A DNA stretch of 64,000 bases, from the NCBI RefSeq assembly GCF_025698545.1, contig NC_068570.1, forward strand, positions 55,881,924-55,945,923, in the 5' to 3' direction. The DNA comes from Gossypium raimondii (lineage: Eukaryota; Streptophyta; Magnoliopsida; Malvales; Malvaceae). Below, in pieces: positions 34,698-47,904 of the stretch (its first letter is position 1; each line of letters opens with the position of its first letter). Both the position numbers and the translations under genes were made by a program. The notes under the pieces were generated by a model, which was not told the DNA's origin, ran no database searches, and saw nothing but the letters and a program-made list of their open reading frames with translations.

Positions 34698-37600
34698 TTA
34701 ACAAGTACTGCCAGAGAGATCCCCAGAAAGAGCACTTCCATAAGAAACTGATCCTGTTTGTGAAGCTGAACCCCCTCTTGCTTTCTGCATTTGTCTTATT
34801 CTGAATGCATCTCTTTGTAGTGGCTGGCTTTGTACTGTTGTACTTTCCTCCTCTTCTTGCCCTTGTAAAATATACACACACAGATTAGCCAAATCCTACC
34901 CCTCAAAGTGGGTGGCAAGTTAAAAACACCCATCTTATCTAAACATACGGATGTGCCTGACACGAATACATGCGATGGAATAAATTTTAGAGCTACATCC
35001 ACAAAATGATTCACCGAAAACTCAAGATGCAATGGGGTCTTGTACAGAACACACTAATTAACAACGGGTCTTCAACACTGATGCTAATATGAGGATGTGC
35101 CCATAGCCACATGTCACGCGTTTAGTCCTTGGGGATATAAGCAGGTGCATTGCAATCCTACAAGACATGTTTTTCGGGGAAGAGGGTAATGGTCCTGTGA
35201 CACGTAACCATTCCCAAAAAATGTACTAACAAAGGCACCCAACTATTAGACTTAACAAAACTTTGCACGTACATGTGCCACAGAACCTATGTTACTCAGA
35301 CTCCGTTGTGTCTAACCCGAGTATATCCAAATTTTTCAAGATTTGGAGAGCCAATGGAAAAGAATATCCCTATAAATATGTCAGATATACACTGGATACC
35401 TCAAAACTTGAAGGGTTGGAGCAACATGGGAAAACACATACTAGTTAAATTCATTTCAATTACCATGGCCAGTCACCCATTCCAATAAGAAATAAGAAAT
35501 AATGCAGTTGATCCTCAACAAAAACAATATTCAGACCAAGAAAGTAATGGCAAGTAACTTACTGTCTTGATCCTTTCTTTTGCCGAGCTGTCTGTCCCGT
35601 GGCCTGAAAGATGAATTACTGGGAATGGGATGGGACTTGCTTGACCCAGAAAGATCACTTGTGCTAGGAGCAGGACCTGCAGTCCTTTGAGATGGAAGGC
35701 TCGTTGCTTTTTTTGTCTGGACAGTTGGATAGTCATTCTGCAAACAAATAGACAATACGATGTCTACATTTGGTGCCGGACCTGAAATCATTACCAAAAG
35801 AAATGAATAACCAGGTGACAGACGCAATTTGAGATAAGCAATTAGAACTTATCATGTACTTAATGATCTTACTACCACCCTATGTTACTCAGCTCAGGTT
35901 TGAATATCAAGATAAGAATTTGTGTCAGATAAGGAAATATTCAGTTTTCTCTAAGTTTTTCTGTATATTTGAAGAATCCTTTAAGGAGCATATCCCATAC
36001 CGATGGCCAAACATGCAGATAAGGAAATATTCAGTTTTATCTAAGTTTTTCTGTATATTTGAAGAATCCTTTAAGGATCATATCCCATACTGATGGCCAA
36101 ACATGCATCCACGCGGGTATCAAACAAGGATCACATCCCATACCCATATCCTTATTTGACACTTTCCCCAAACCCAAGTAACATGGTTTTGTGTGTGGAG
36201 ATGTACATATACCATTTAATGTATTCTTGACAGAAACTATGATGAAAATTTTCACTTAAAATATTTTCCAACAAAATCCATTGTATAACTTTCTCAAAGA
36301 GGTTCTTTCATCATCTGGCATGGATGTTGAAAACAGATACTTTAAGAAAAATGAAGACTCTGACAGGGGTATAAAAAATGGATACTTCAAGCAAAATGAA
36401 GAGTCGGAGAAACATAGCTCTGTATATTCTCTCAGTTGCTATATTTTTTGGTTTTCTTACCTTATTCTCTGAATTTTCTTCCTCAATGAGGTTCTTTTTT
36501 ATTTTTTGATTCTAGCTTTGCCCCTATGGCATGAACCTTGTGATGAATTAAAAAATTAAAGAAATATATAAAAATGGGTAAAATTAACAATGAATCTTTA
36601 CTCCAAAGTTATAAACCAGTTATTCTATGCCAAGAGTGCAAAACAAATAATTTTCCAAGGATACCAGATCAGAAGGGACTTAAAAGGCCAACTAGACAGA
36701 GAAATTCAAGCAGATGCATCGCTGTATTTCATCATCGATATGTTGCATTTTGGATCATAATTCAAATTCAAATACAGATTATAGGTTAATATCAATCAGC
36801 AATAGATATTGCAGCATGCACAACTGCAGTAGGAGTTTGAAAGATTACCCTCGATAGAAGGCAAGCCAGCCAAAAATGCTGACAAAGCAGGTGGTGTTGC
36901 TTTCAGTACTTCATCAAATGCCTTGGAGGATACACCGTCTACCATTGAGACTATGGGATTGGACAATGGGTTTGAAGCAGCACCAACAACTGTAGCCATG
37001 GGATTCGACAAATTGGGAGCAGCAAGAATTGCAGTAGTGGTGTTTGATGGAACTGTAGTTCCTACATTCAAACAAGTTTAGTCAGTTAAGTATCTAGCAT
37101 TTCAATATGATTCAACAAGCATACAATTCAATGTTATAAGAGGTAAAAGCATAACATTTGCCACTCTAAGTCATGTCAATTGCCGGAAGGTAAATGAGCA
37201 GAACTGCTAAAAGCTGGTGACCTTTAAAGCCATTATCAAGCCCAAAAGAACAGCAAAATAAAATAATTCGGTGTACATATCAGATATAGATTTTAAATAT
37301 CCGACCCCAGCCTCTCTCAAAACCTTCCCTCTTCTATCTCGATGAGGAAATTACACAAAAAAGGGAATGGAAAAAGAAACAACGTAAAATCCTAACAGCT
37401 ATAATTCCTTAAAAGTTACACCAAGGAGTATAACTGCACCGCATCACATGATCAACCAGCACCGTTTCTATTGAAGTTAATATATTGAAAACGGAAATAT
37501 AACTACACTGCACCACACGATCACCCAGCATCATTTCTCTTGAAGTTAATACAATACTGTTTTCAACAAAGTTATAAGCTAGTTAGGGGTCACCACTTCT

Positions 37601-40600
37601 AAACGCATAATAGTAGCATAGGAGATACATGTTTATGTTTGACCCGTTCTAAGCCAACACCCTTGACTTTGAAAATTGGAGAATCTCTATGGTTCCTTTC
37701 CCTTTTCAATGCCTGGCCCTTTGGCTAACTTGAGTTTTTCTCTTTATCGTTTACCATTCTAATACATTTTATATTTCTTTTCTCTTAATACTCATATTTG
37801 GTTTGCCATTTCCAAGATTCACGACGGTAGTTGTACAAAGATGAATAGGCATATTCCTGGACATATATGACAGTTTTAAGTAAAACTGCTTTGCTATTTA
37901 TAGATCAATGATTTAGGCTTGATTTATAAATTACTCGGGCGCATGCACATCTCATAATCCTTCGTATTCACCAGTGTGCATCAAAGACCATCTAATAAGA
38001 TAAATCCCAGAATCAGCCATATGACCTCACCTAAGAATGAAGAGCTCGATCAGACAAACAAAACCTACGGAGCATTTTAATTGCTCTCATTTCCCGTATC
38101 ACTTACATGAATAACAATAGTTTTGGTTAATTTCATTTCCAAGTCAAATTACATCAGATGTTCACTAGAAAGAATCAGAAGAGTAAATTTGTTAATCACA
38201 TCAAAGCAGTGCTTGAATATTCATACACAGATGACCACATAATTCTCTAAAAAGGACTTCTTGAAAGCTTCTATTGCAATCTCGCTAATGACCAAAGCAA
38301 ATAGATAAGACTTTAATTAAAACAAAGACAACAACCTAAAGTAGCAAAGGAAACTAAAAAACTATTGGAAACAACCACACGATTATTGAGGCAATGAGGT
38401 CTAATTTTTCTACAGAATCATATGCCTATTTCATGCATAAATGACTGCATAAGTCTACGCAAAGGATATCTTTAGTTTCAAGTTCAATACTGCTAATGAC
38501 CAATGTATATGAACAAGTCAACACCATAATTAAACAAGATGACAAAATGAGATACTCCATCCATTCGTGGCCCAATGAAGTTGCTAAAAAAAAATAGAAT
38601 ACCATTGAAAAAATCACAGGCATATATTTTTACTCAAGCAAAAGCTTGTACCATGATGCTGCCTTGGATCATAAATCACCATCTGAGATGTATCTGGACG
38701 AAGGACTTTAAGAGAAGCAGTCGGAACACCTGATGGTGCTGATGTACTCTTATCTGCACAAATGAAAACAAAAATTAGCCCAATGAGTATTAATAGTAAC
38801 CTGGAACAAGAAACGGTGTACCTGTCATTGCAGATCCATTAGAGAGAGCTGACTTATCCACCTTCTTACCAATGTTTTTAGAGAGCCACTGAAGAGAATA
38901 TCAATGAGTTCAAAAATTAGCAAATGCAATTTCAATGATTCAAACATAGAGGTACAGAAGCAATTTTAAGAGTTATAGTTACAGTTTTCAAAGGAAAAAG
39001 AAATTACACATAAACAAGTCCCAAATTTTTTCATATCTATTGCTGAGACATGAGCAACAAATTTGCGGTTTTATGAAAGAACAATAAAGCATGTTCAAGC
39101 TTAAAGCATCTAAAAAGTAGGTGTTAATCATGTTATCCGGACAGGTTTCAATAATCTAGGGCAAGAAAAGATCATTACATTTCATTTTGACTCGAGGTTC
39201 CAAAGGCAGATGTGCATCCGGTACAATCAGAAACTCTAAAAGGAGCCAAATTATGCATCGGCCTTTGCAATGACATTACAATGACCATAACAAACACCAA
39301 GGTTATGACTAAAATAAAAGAATAACAGCCCTAGTTGCTGATACGTTATAGAAAAAGTTGGAAATGCTACATGGTTATCTTGACATGGAAATTTCCGACC
39401 TCATTACATCACTGAACTTCAAAATTTCCCATCAGTTGTAAACATAGCATATTACTTTTATTTACGACATACTTCTCAAATACATCAGATCAACCTAAAT
39501 AGTCATCAATTGTATAACACTCACTGCCACCCTCAAGATATTGATAGATATCTCTACAACTATCTTTATCATGGAGGATTAAGAAGAAGGCCCTTGTTGC
39601 AAGACCAAGTACCAAATAAGGCTACACAGCTATGGCTCATTCTTCTGTGGACTTATTTGGCTAAGATACTTGCTAGAGGAACTTCATTCTTCTTCTTAGG
39701 TTTGCACCTACACGATGTGTGTGTATGTGTTTATCTTTGTCCCCTTCTAAAATTTTCAATACTACTCAAAACTGCTACCAAGCATAAAGCCTCCATTCTT
39801 TTGGCTAGTAGCTTCAACATAGATGCCAAAATGCTGCTTGCAAAAACAGGCATAAACCAAAATCAGGTAATCATCAAAATCCCCACCTAAAGAGCAAATC
39901 ACCATTCACAGACCAGGGCGGCACCAAACATACAACTAATACAGTTTTCTTAATACTATTAACCCTACATCCAATTTTTAAGAAGTCTTACTAACAAATA
40001 TTTCTACCTTCTTGCACACAAATAGTTATTAGTCCTAAGCCAATGTTTAATGAATGTCCTAGTCAGACCCTCCTGCAGTCATAATCGAAAGTTGTACTGC
40101 TTAACCATCCTCTCTATTACCAAAAATTACTACTCTCAGAGGGTATCACCAAACATAGTTCCTGTTCTAACTAATAGTCTGCATTATGTCACAAGTTTTC
40201 TCCCTCAAGATTTCTAAGATTAACCCAGTTAAATATGCAAACCAACAACCTTAGTAATTTTCCTTCTCATGCAACTGATTTCTCTTTTCCATTTTCTGAT
40301 TGAAATGTTCCATTTATGAGAAGTGTGAAATCGAAAGAAAGAGAAGAAAGAGGGGCTGCTGCTGGTTACTGTTTTGGCTGTAATAGCCGTGAAAAAGACA
40401 GTGAGAAGAAAAGAAAAAATGAAGAGGAAAAGAGAATTATGTTCTGAAAATATTCCTTGTGTGTATACACTCCATTACACAACCTATTTATACTAATAAT
40501 CAGATATACTAAGAAGGAAAGTCAAAGATTACACATTACACAACCTATTTATGCTAATAATCAGATATACAAAGGAAAGTCAAAGATTATAAATCCTAAT

Positions 40601-43600
40601 GTGGTGCTAGTCAATCCCTAGAATCATGATACCTTAAGACTACTATCACAACAAGAAGCATATTTTCGTCAAATAATTTATAGCCAGACAAATTAAACAT
40701 GCAAAAACTAAAAGGGAATGAAGTAAAAGTATCACTGAGAACTTCAATAATGCATCTTCTTCACAAGTGCACATGAATATTTACACATAGATCAAACAAA
40801 TGAATGAAGGATGCAACCTAGAATGTAATCCATCTAAAATGGCAATGCTATATCCTGATAGGAGTAACCTCTTGTCTGGACAAGTGATCAAGATCCTTGG
40901 AGGAACAGGGCCAGAGATCCTTGAAACTGTAGCGTGATATAAGATCTAGTAGAGAAGTCTCCAGTGCAGAAGCACCCTCTTCAATTGTTCCAGAAAGAGC
41001 TTCTTTCCGCCTTTGTTCAACCTACACGGATAAAACAATAGTTATGGCTCTTCTTTGGCGGCCCGGGGGGAGGGGGCGAATCAGCTCAAAGAAAAACAAC
41101 TCCCAAAGATGATGATTGGGGGTTGACTAAAATATAATTGAAGATATTGTTCAGCAAAGCAGATCTAGACCAGCTTCAAAATAATATCAAGAACTCCTTC
41201 ATGCATAAAGAAACAAGGATCTAAGAAACCTTCAACAGCTTCGAAAACACACTGGAAATGTATTAAAGTACCGAGTATGATCCAACAGAAATTCTCTACC
41301 TTCAACATGCTAGCTAGATCGCCATAAGTTTTCTCGAACTGGGTGAATCGTTTCCAGATCTGCAAAGGAGGGAAATTTCAAACATTAGATGCTATAATGT
41401 TAACAAATATAATCAAAACTCACTGTTTTACAAACAAAATATAAACTAGTCATTTCAAAAGATACACTTTTTGAGAATAAGAAAACATAGCATTTTCAAA
41501 TAGTAACTATTTCTCAGCTCTTCTATCATACGCTTGTAAAGGTGTAGTGTCAAGGATGTGAATGAGAAGATTAATTAAGATGCTGCCACCTTCTGCTGGT
41601 TCTAACTGCTCAGAAGACAGTAAGATTCTCTTCAAAGTGCAAAACAGTAAAACCAAGGATGTGGACACTTCCCCTTACGGTTGGATATCTATTTCCATTT
41701 TCATTTGAGGGTTGATAATATTTTGGACAAGGGCTATTAGCAATGACTTATAGAAAATTTTATAATAAATCAGAAAAGGGATCTGTTCTTGCATTCACAT
41801 CCTTAGTGGTAGCTGTAGATATCGACACTGATTAACTATATACAAACTTAATTCAAGTAAACTACTCACAAAATTTCATGCTTCTCTAATCCTTGTCATA
41901 CAATGTACAAACTTAATAAAACTTCTCCAGGAGAAAAAAACAGTGCCCCTGTATGCTCTAGATTATTCAAAAAAAGAAAAAGAAAAACTAACTAACTAAC
42001 TAAAGAAAAAGGAAACAGTTTATTAATTTCAATATAGTACCTCAATAGATTCTTCTTGTGGTAGTGAGCTTAAGGCTCGCTCAAATAATGCCCGGATGTT
42101 TCTGTCATCATTCAAACAAGACAAAAAATCTGCATATCTGCACATATCAGAATATAACAGTGTCTTTATCCACATTGTACAACTTTAATTGCAATGAAAG
42201 CAATGAATCATTTAGCAGATTATATGCAAAAATATTAAGACATTCAGCACACTTAAGAACAAGTTGATCACATCCAAAGAACACTTGAGGCGCACAAGTT
42301 TACATTTATTTAATATTTAAAATAATAACTTCAAACTACATAACAGATCAACAGGGCCTTCAGCACTCAAGCCACATGCAGGGAACTCGCACGAGCTGTT
42401 CTTAATCTAATCTCTTGTTCTTACCAACAATTTCTCTTTCAAAACTAAAAACCTGATTTCACTAACGTTGTAGGACTAAGAAAACTTGAATTGAGAACTC
42501 TAAAACAATGGTTCATGTAATTACTCTTCTGACTTAGATGGTTTGGATGGGATTAATCTAAATAGTCTAAGTTTTCATAAAACAAATGACTGAATACGTC
42601 AATTTCCCTCTAAGCAGTAACTAGAAAATCAAGAATTTTAAATGATCTAGATTGAAAGTAAAATTATTGTTTAATTAGCCGTTGAGGCAACAAGGGTAAA
42701 TATAATAAAGGGAAAGGAGTTAACACTTTGACTTATCTCAAAATTTACTGGCATGACATTTGAACTCTTACTTTCAAGCTGGAGAGCTAATATATATAAT
42801 GCTTTTACTACCAGTGTTCATTTTCAAGAAAAACATCAAAGAGAACAAATTCCTACAAAACTATCCAACGAGGTAACAACTAATATGCTAATAAAAATAA
42901 CGAAAAAACAAACATACTCTAGAATATATACAGGCTCGTGCATAAATTGTTTCAACCCTGCTTCAAAAACATTGTGAGCAACCTGCATAAAGGATGGTAA
43001 CAGCAAAAGTTATGGCTGAGTTTTTTTTTTTTTTAAATAAATTATTCGCATGGCAATTTTTTTGTTGTAAAGTAATCAATTGTTTCTGTCGTGTAATAAC
43101 ATTAAACCTCCACAATCTTAGAATAATCATCTTAAGTAGCACTGTTTCCTTTATTCCTTTCACTTCCCCACATACGAGCTATCATAATCTTTTCTTTGTT
43201 TCTTATTTTTTTTTGAGAAAATGAAACAAATAGCACCTTTGGGTCCTTGTCAAGACAAAAGGCCATCAATGCATAAGCAACATAAACATGGTACGTGCAA
43301 CTAGGTGATTTGCGAGCATCTAAGAAATACTTGCGAGCTGCTTCAACACCTTCATTCCTTCTTAGAAAGCGAATAAACTGCAGCAAGAAACTATGAAACA
43401 GTCACTAAAATAAATAGGAAAATAGTGTTATGACATACTTTTAACTTCTTATAGGTCATTTAAGGACAGACAAAATTTGGAGAGATAACCTTAGTTTAGA
43501 GAGAATAACCTTAATTTTAATCATATAAGAAAACCATGTGGGCACTTGATAACAAGGAGGCAATTTAAGCCGTCTTAACTCCTTGCAATGTATTGATAAA

Positions 43601-46600
43601 ACTATTATATTTAACAACCTATAACTTCCTTACTTGTATATGTGCCAGCGCTGTGGTCTCAGCAGCATCCCCCAAAAGGCTTTCATATAGTTTCTTAGCA
43701 GACTGCAGCAAAGGGGAAGCAAATCAAAAAGGCAAAGAGCCAATAGTTAAACAACTTTAAGTGGAAAGATTGAACAATTTACACACTTGAAGCGCTCCAC
43801 GGGATTCCTCTAGTTCTGCATATGCATACTTCAGCATTTCTGACTCTGATAAACCAGAAACCAGATGGAAAGTTATAGAAAGTGATAGAAGAAAGGTGCA
43901 ACAGGGCTACACCGTGGCAGAGGCTAGATACATGTGAGAATATGTTACTAGAAATATTCTGAACAACTTTCTTGCCAAAGAGAAAAGAACCAATTACCAG
44001 GAAGAGCCTTCAAGGCTCGCTGAAATACCTTGACTGCAGCATCCATGGAGCCACTTTTAGCTTGCCATGTAGCATAGTCATACCATATATCAGGATAGTG
44101 GTATAAATACATCAGACACTGGGTACATGAGAATGCAGCAAACAACATTAATAGAGACAGAGAATGAGGAAAAGAAATAAATGCAAGAAAATAATAAATA
44201 AAAGGGTCGCTACAAACAAACAAAATTCAATGGTCCCCTAGGGGATACAAGTACTAACAGTTTTTTCTTTGAAAGAAAGTACTGTCAAAATTAAGAAGTG
44301 AAACTTGTAGAACTCTTTGTCACCATATAGTTTAAAGGTTAGTAACATTTGAGAATATCTCAATCCTTTTTTCACCTATTCATACAAGAAACTGGTACCC
44401 TTATTCATTACACTCAATATTTGTCAAGGCACGCACCAAGGCGTGCCTAAATGCTGCACTTTGACAATAAACAACAAAAGCATTTTAGACCTTCTTTAGT
44501 GAGGACCTGAGGCGCATTTGATCAGGCACACACCTGACCCACCAAAGTGAACTTTTTTTGCAAGACTATAGGTGCAAAAAAGGTAAATGAAATTCACTTT
44601 TCTTTTATTTTCATAGTTATTAATTAACTATACCTCTAAGAATTAAAAGAGGGACGTATCACACTCTCTAATTCTCACAAGGAAAGCTGCATGTTGAGCA
44701 AAAAAGGAAAATTTTGCATGTTTAATAGGATAAAATGTATCACCTTTAATTTATTGACAGAATTGTATTCTTATGCTTATTACACATATATACACACAAA
44801 TAACAACTTGCATGTTAGTTCGCCCACTCTTAACATATCATCTAATGTAGTCAAGGCATGCTGCTACACCAAGGCACAATGCACTTAAGAAGAGCATCTT
44901 GCACCTGTTAGGGTGAAGTACCTTTTTATTCTCCAAGAAACAGTTATGCTTAAATAGGTAAAGTATTTGAGCCCATTTTCATTATTTTCTTTTTCTTCTT
45001 TGATCAAACATAAATTTGCTCTTTATCGGTAGCTTCAGATTTTGCTTTGTAGAAACTTTATTGAATGCAAAAAGTATTCAGAAAATTGCACAAGAAGCAA
45101 CTGCAAACAAAAGCTAGGAAATAAGTGTAGGATTGACTCCCTAGATTTCCACATAAGCTTAAATGCATTAATGCTGAAGATGCTACCTAGAAAAAGATAT
45201 CAAGTTTAGACACAAGTGGGTGCAAATAATATTACATACATAATAGCCAAAAGTAGATATATCAATCATTAAATGAAATACTGAGTATTAAGCTACCTGT
45301 TCATACGAGAATATAATTCGCTTATTGGAGGCACTGTCTATCCTTTGTGGATTTCCTCTGCAACAAAGTTGAATTCAAGAGGTTAAGGATGTAAATAATA
45401 GTATTCAAGAATGTAGGAACCTATGCACTTTTATCCGATCATAACATAAATCTTCAGCTATTTATACATTTAAAATATATATACAAAAATTGCTGTGTAA
45501 ATTTATTTTATTACAGGCACATCAGAGAAGAGGAAACACAGTTGCAAACCACCAGAATATAAGAATTTCTAAATACTAAAATGATACACATATAGAAGCA
45601 ATCAGCAAATATTTTCTTTGCTCTTGTACATGTTTCACCTTCTGACAAGAGATATTGATGGCAGTCCACGTAACTGCTCAACTTATTCCAGTTCATATGA
45701 TATTTATACTCATTAGAACCAAAAATGTCAATATCCAAAAACAATGAAATTAAAATTAAGAAACCATTTCTTGTACCATAAATCAAGAGATCATATTTTC
45801 TTAATTAAAAAATAGTAAATTCCTAGAGTGGTAGTGCCCAGGTCGATGAACCTTCTACCATGGCTGAAATTTAAATCATAAAAAAGGGGGTGGAGAAGAA
45901 ATGCTGTGCATCTTACTTCTCAAAAGCTAAAAGCCTCTTCCATGCAACCCATTGCATCTGATCCTGTACTAGATAACAATGAAAAATTAGAAAAAGAAAA
46001 CAGAAATCAAGATAGTAACATCTTCGATGAAAAAAGGAGTATTCAAATATTAAACATATGCAGCTGTCGTCAACTTCCTATCATATAATCCACCACAGAA
46101 CAATCAGCAGAGACATTGCAACCTTGAAAAGACTTTTGCTATTTGTTCTTCTGAAGCCCATCTGAATGCTATTTATATGCATATAAACCTAATCATATTT
46201 GCATCATAGTTTAAAACTTCTCAAAGCCTATTTTGGCACTTGTCTTTCTAACCCATGAACAATGACAGTTACTAATGCAAGGTTTCAAGCCGTTAAGTGC
46301 AACAAAGAATCTTAAAACAAGGTAGAAAAGGAAGATAAAATGCTGAAGCCTTTAATTTAGCACATGTCCATGGACAAGGAATTTTCTGAAACTTGCATAC
46401 TTCTACTAATTGAACAATACTAATTTTATGTTTGTAGGTAGAAGGTAGATCCCATTTTTACCGAGCTTTAGTTCAATTTTAGAAGTCTGCTGAGTACTTA
46501 AGCTGACATTAGATAAATTTTGATGTTAATCTGGTCTTAATTTGTCCTGCAATAAATCATGTACTATTTAAACAGAGTCCACCATCATACTAGGAGTTTA

Positions 46601-47859
46601 AAATTTAGAAACTATACAGCAAGTAAAGATATAGATTACGTGATAACCAATCCAAATTTAAGTGCATGCACTAGACACTTAACTTCAATGAGCCAAAGGA
46701 AAAAAATGAAAACCAAAAATAAAAGGCTCAAATTAGCAAGAAAATACCTTGCAGGAGTCGGTAGGTGGTACTGCAAGCATATTCCAATCAATTTCATCGA
46801 CATATTTCTTCAGTTCCCTGTATACAGCCCTTGCACTGTTATATTTTGGTTGATACTCAGAGAGAAGTCCTTTGGCCTGCCCAATAAGATAATAAGTACA
46901 GCATTCTATAAATTTACATGGAATGCCTGCACCAGAGCAAAACAAGAAACTATCCAACCAAAAAAGTAATCACCATGATGCAAAACCTTACCAGCTGGCG
47001 GCTAACAGAATTTTCGAAATTCTCATAATCCCTCCATAGCTGTTCAATGTGATGTGTCGGAGTAACAATAGCTTTCTGGTAAGCTTTTCGCACCGCAGTC
47101 ATTCGCTGTGTCTCTTCCTGAGTGTTGACAGCCTGCAAACCATCTCTTTCTAAGGAAAAAAAAGCATATACACGCATAAAAGGTTAATGGAACTTTACAC
47201 TAATGGAAAATCTAGGCAAAAAACTTCACCAACCGGCATTGATTTTAAAAAAGCAATGTACTCCATCCATATGGGTCCAGATGCTATGTCAGCTCCTGAA
47301 AACATACACATCAGAAACAGGGAAAATTAGTTTTCTGAATAGGGTATAAAGACTGCTGTATTGATCATTCCAGCATAGGCACAGGCACAAACACACAAAT
47401 GCATATACATACACATATATAAATCCTTTCCATTTTTACATCTAAAATGCCTGATCCAACACAAAAGCAATATGTACTGCAAAAGAGAAAAGCCAAAAAG
47501 ATTTTAAAGTTCAAGAGAAAACAAACCAACATAGCTAAGCATAAAATCAAAAGCCTTTCTAGTCTCTTCCTGACCCTCTACACCTTTCCTGTCATTGACC
47601 TTCCTGATGAATCGAATATAGCAGCGCCTACAAAACCGATAGGAACATGATGAAATAAGTTCTCACATCAAGTAAGCATTATTTCTATCCAGTTAACTCC
47701 ACAGCACAATACACCACAGAAGACATATTAACGTTGACACTCAGCGTTAACATAATGAAATTCTAATTCCTTCAGGAAAAATACATGACAAGAGGTATGC
47801 ATTCGTTTTGCTAATTCTGGTTCAAGATCTCTAAAATGAATGTTAAAACAATGTGCGTG

Positions 47860-47904
<45 letters not shown>

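Noticed and set aside
39510..39890. 126-codon plus-strand open frame with a parallel frame in the duplicated segment at 31240
   Set aside because: It lies in intron 17 of CstF-77 on the opposite strand, is broken in the other copy and resembles no known family.
44400..44900. GGCGTGCC/AGGCACGC-rich block in CstF-77 intron 9, suggestive of an inverted repeat
   Set aside because: Short scattered matches only; I could not define ends or a second copy.
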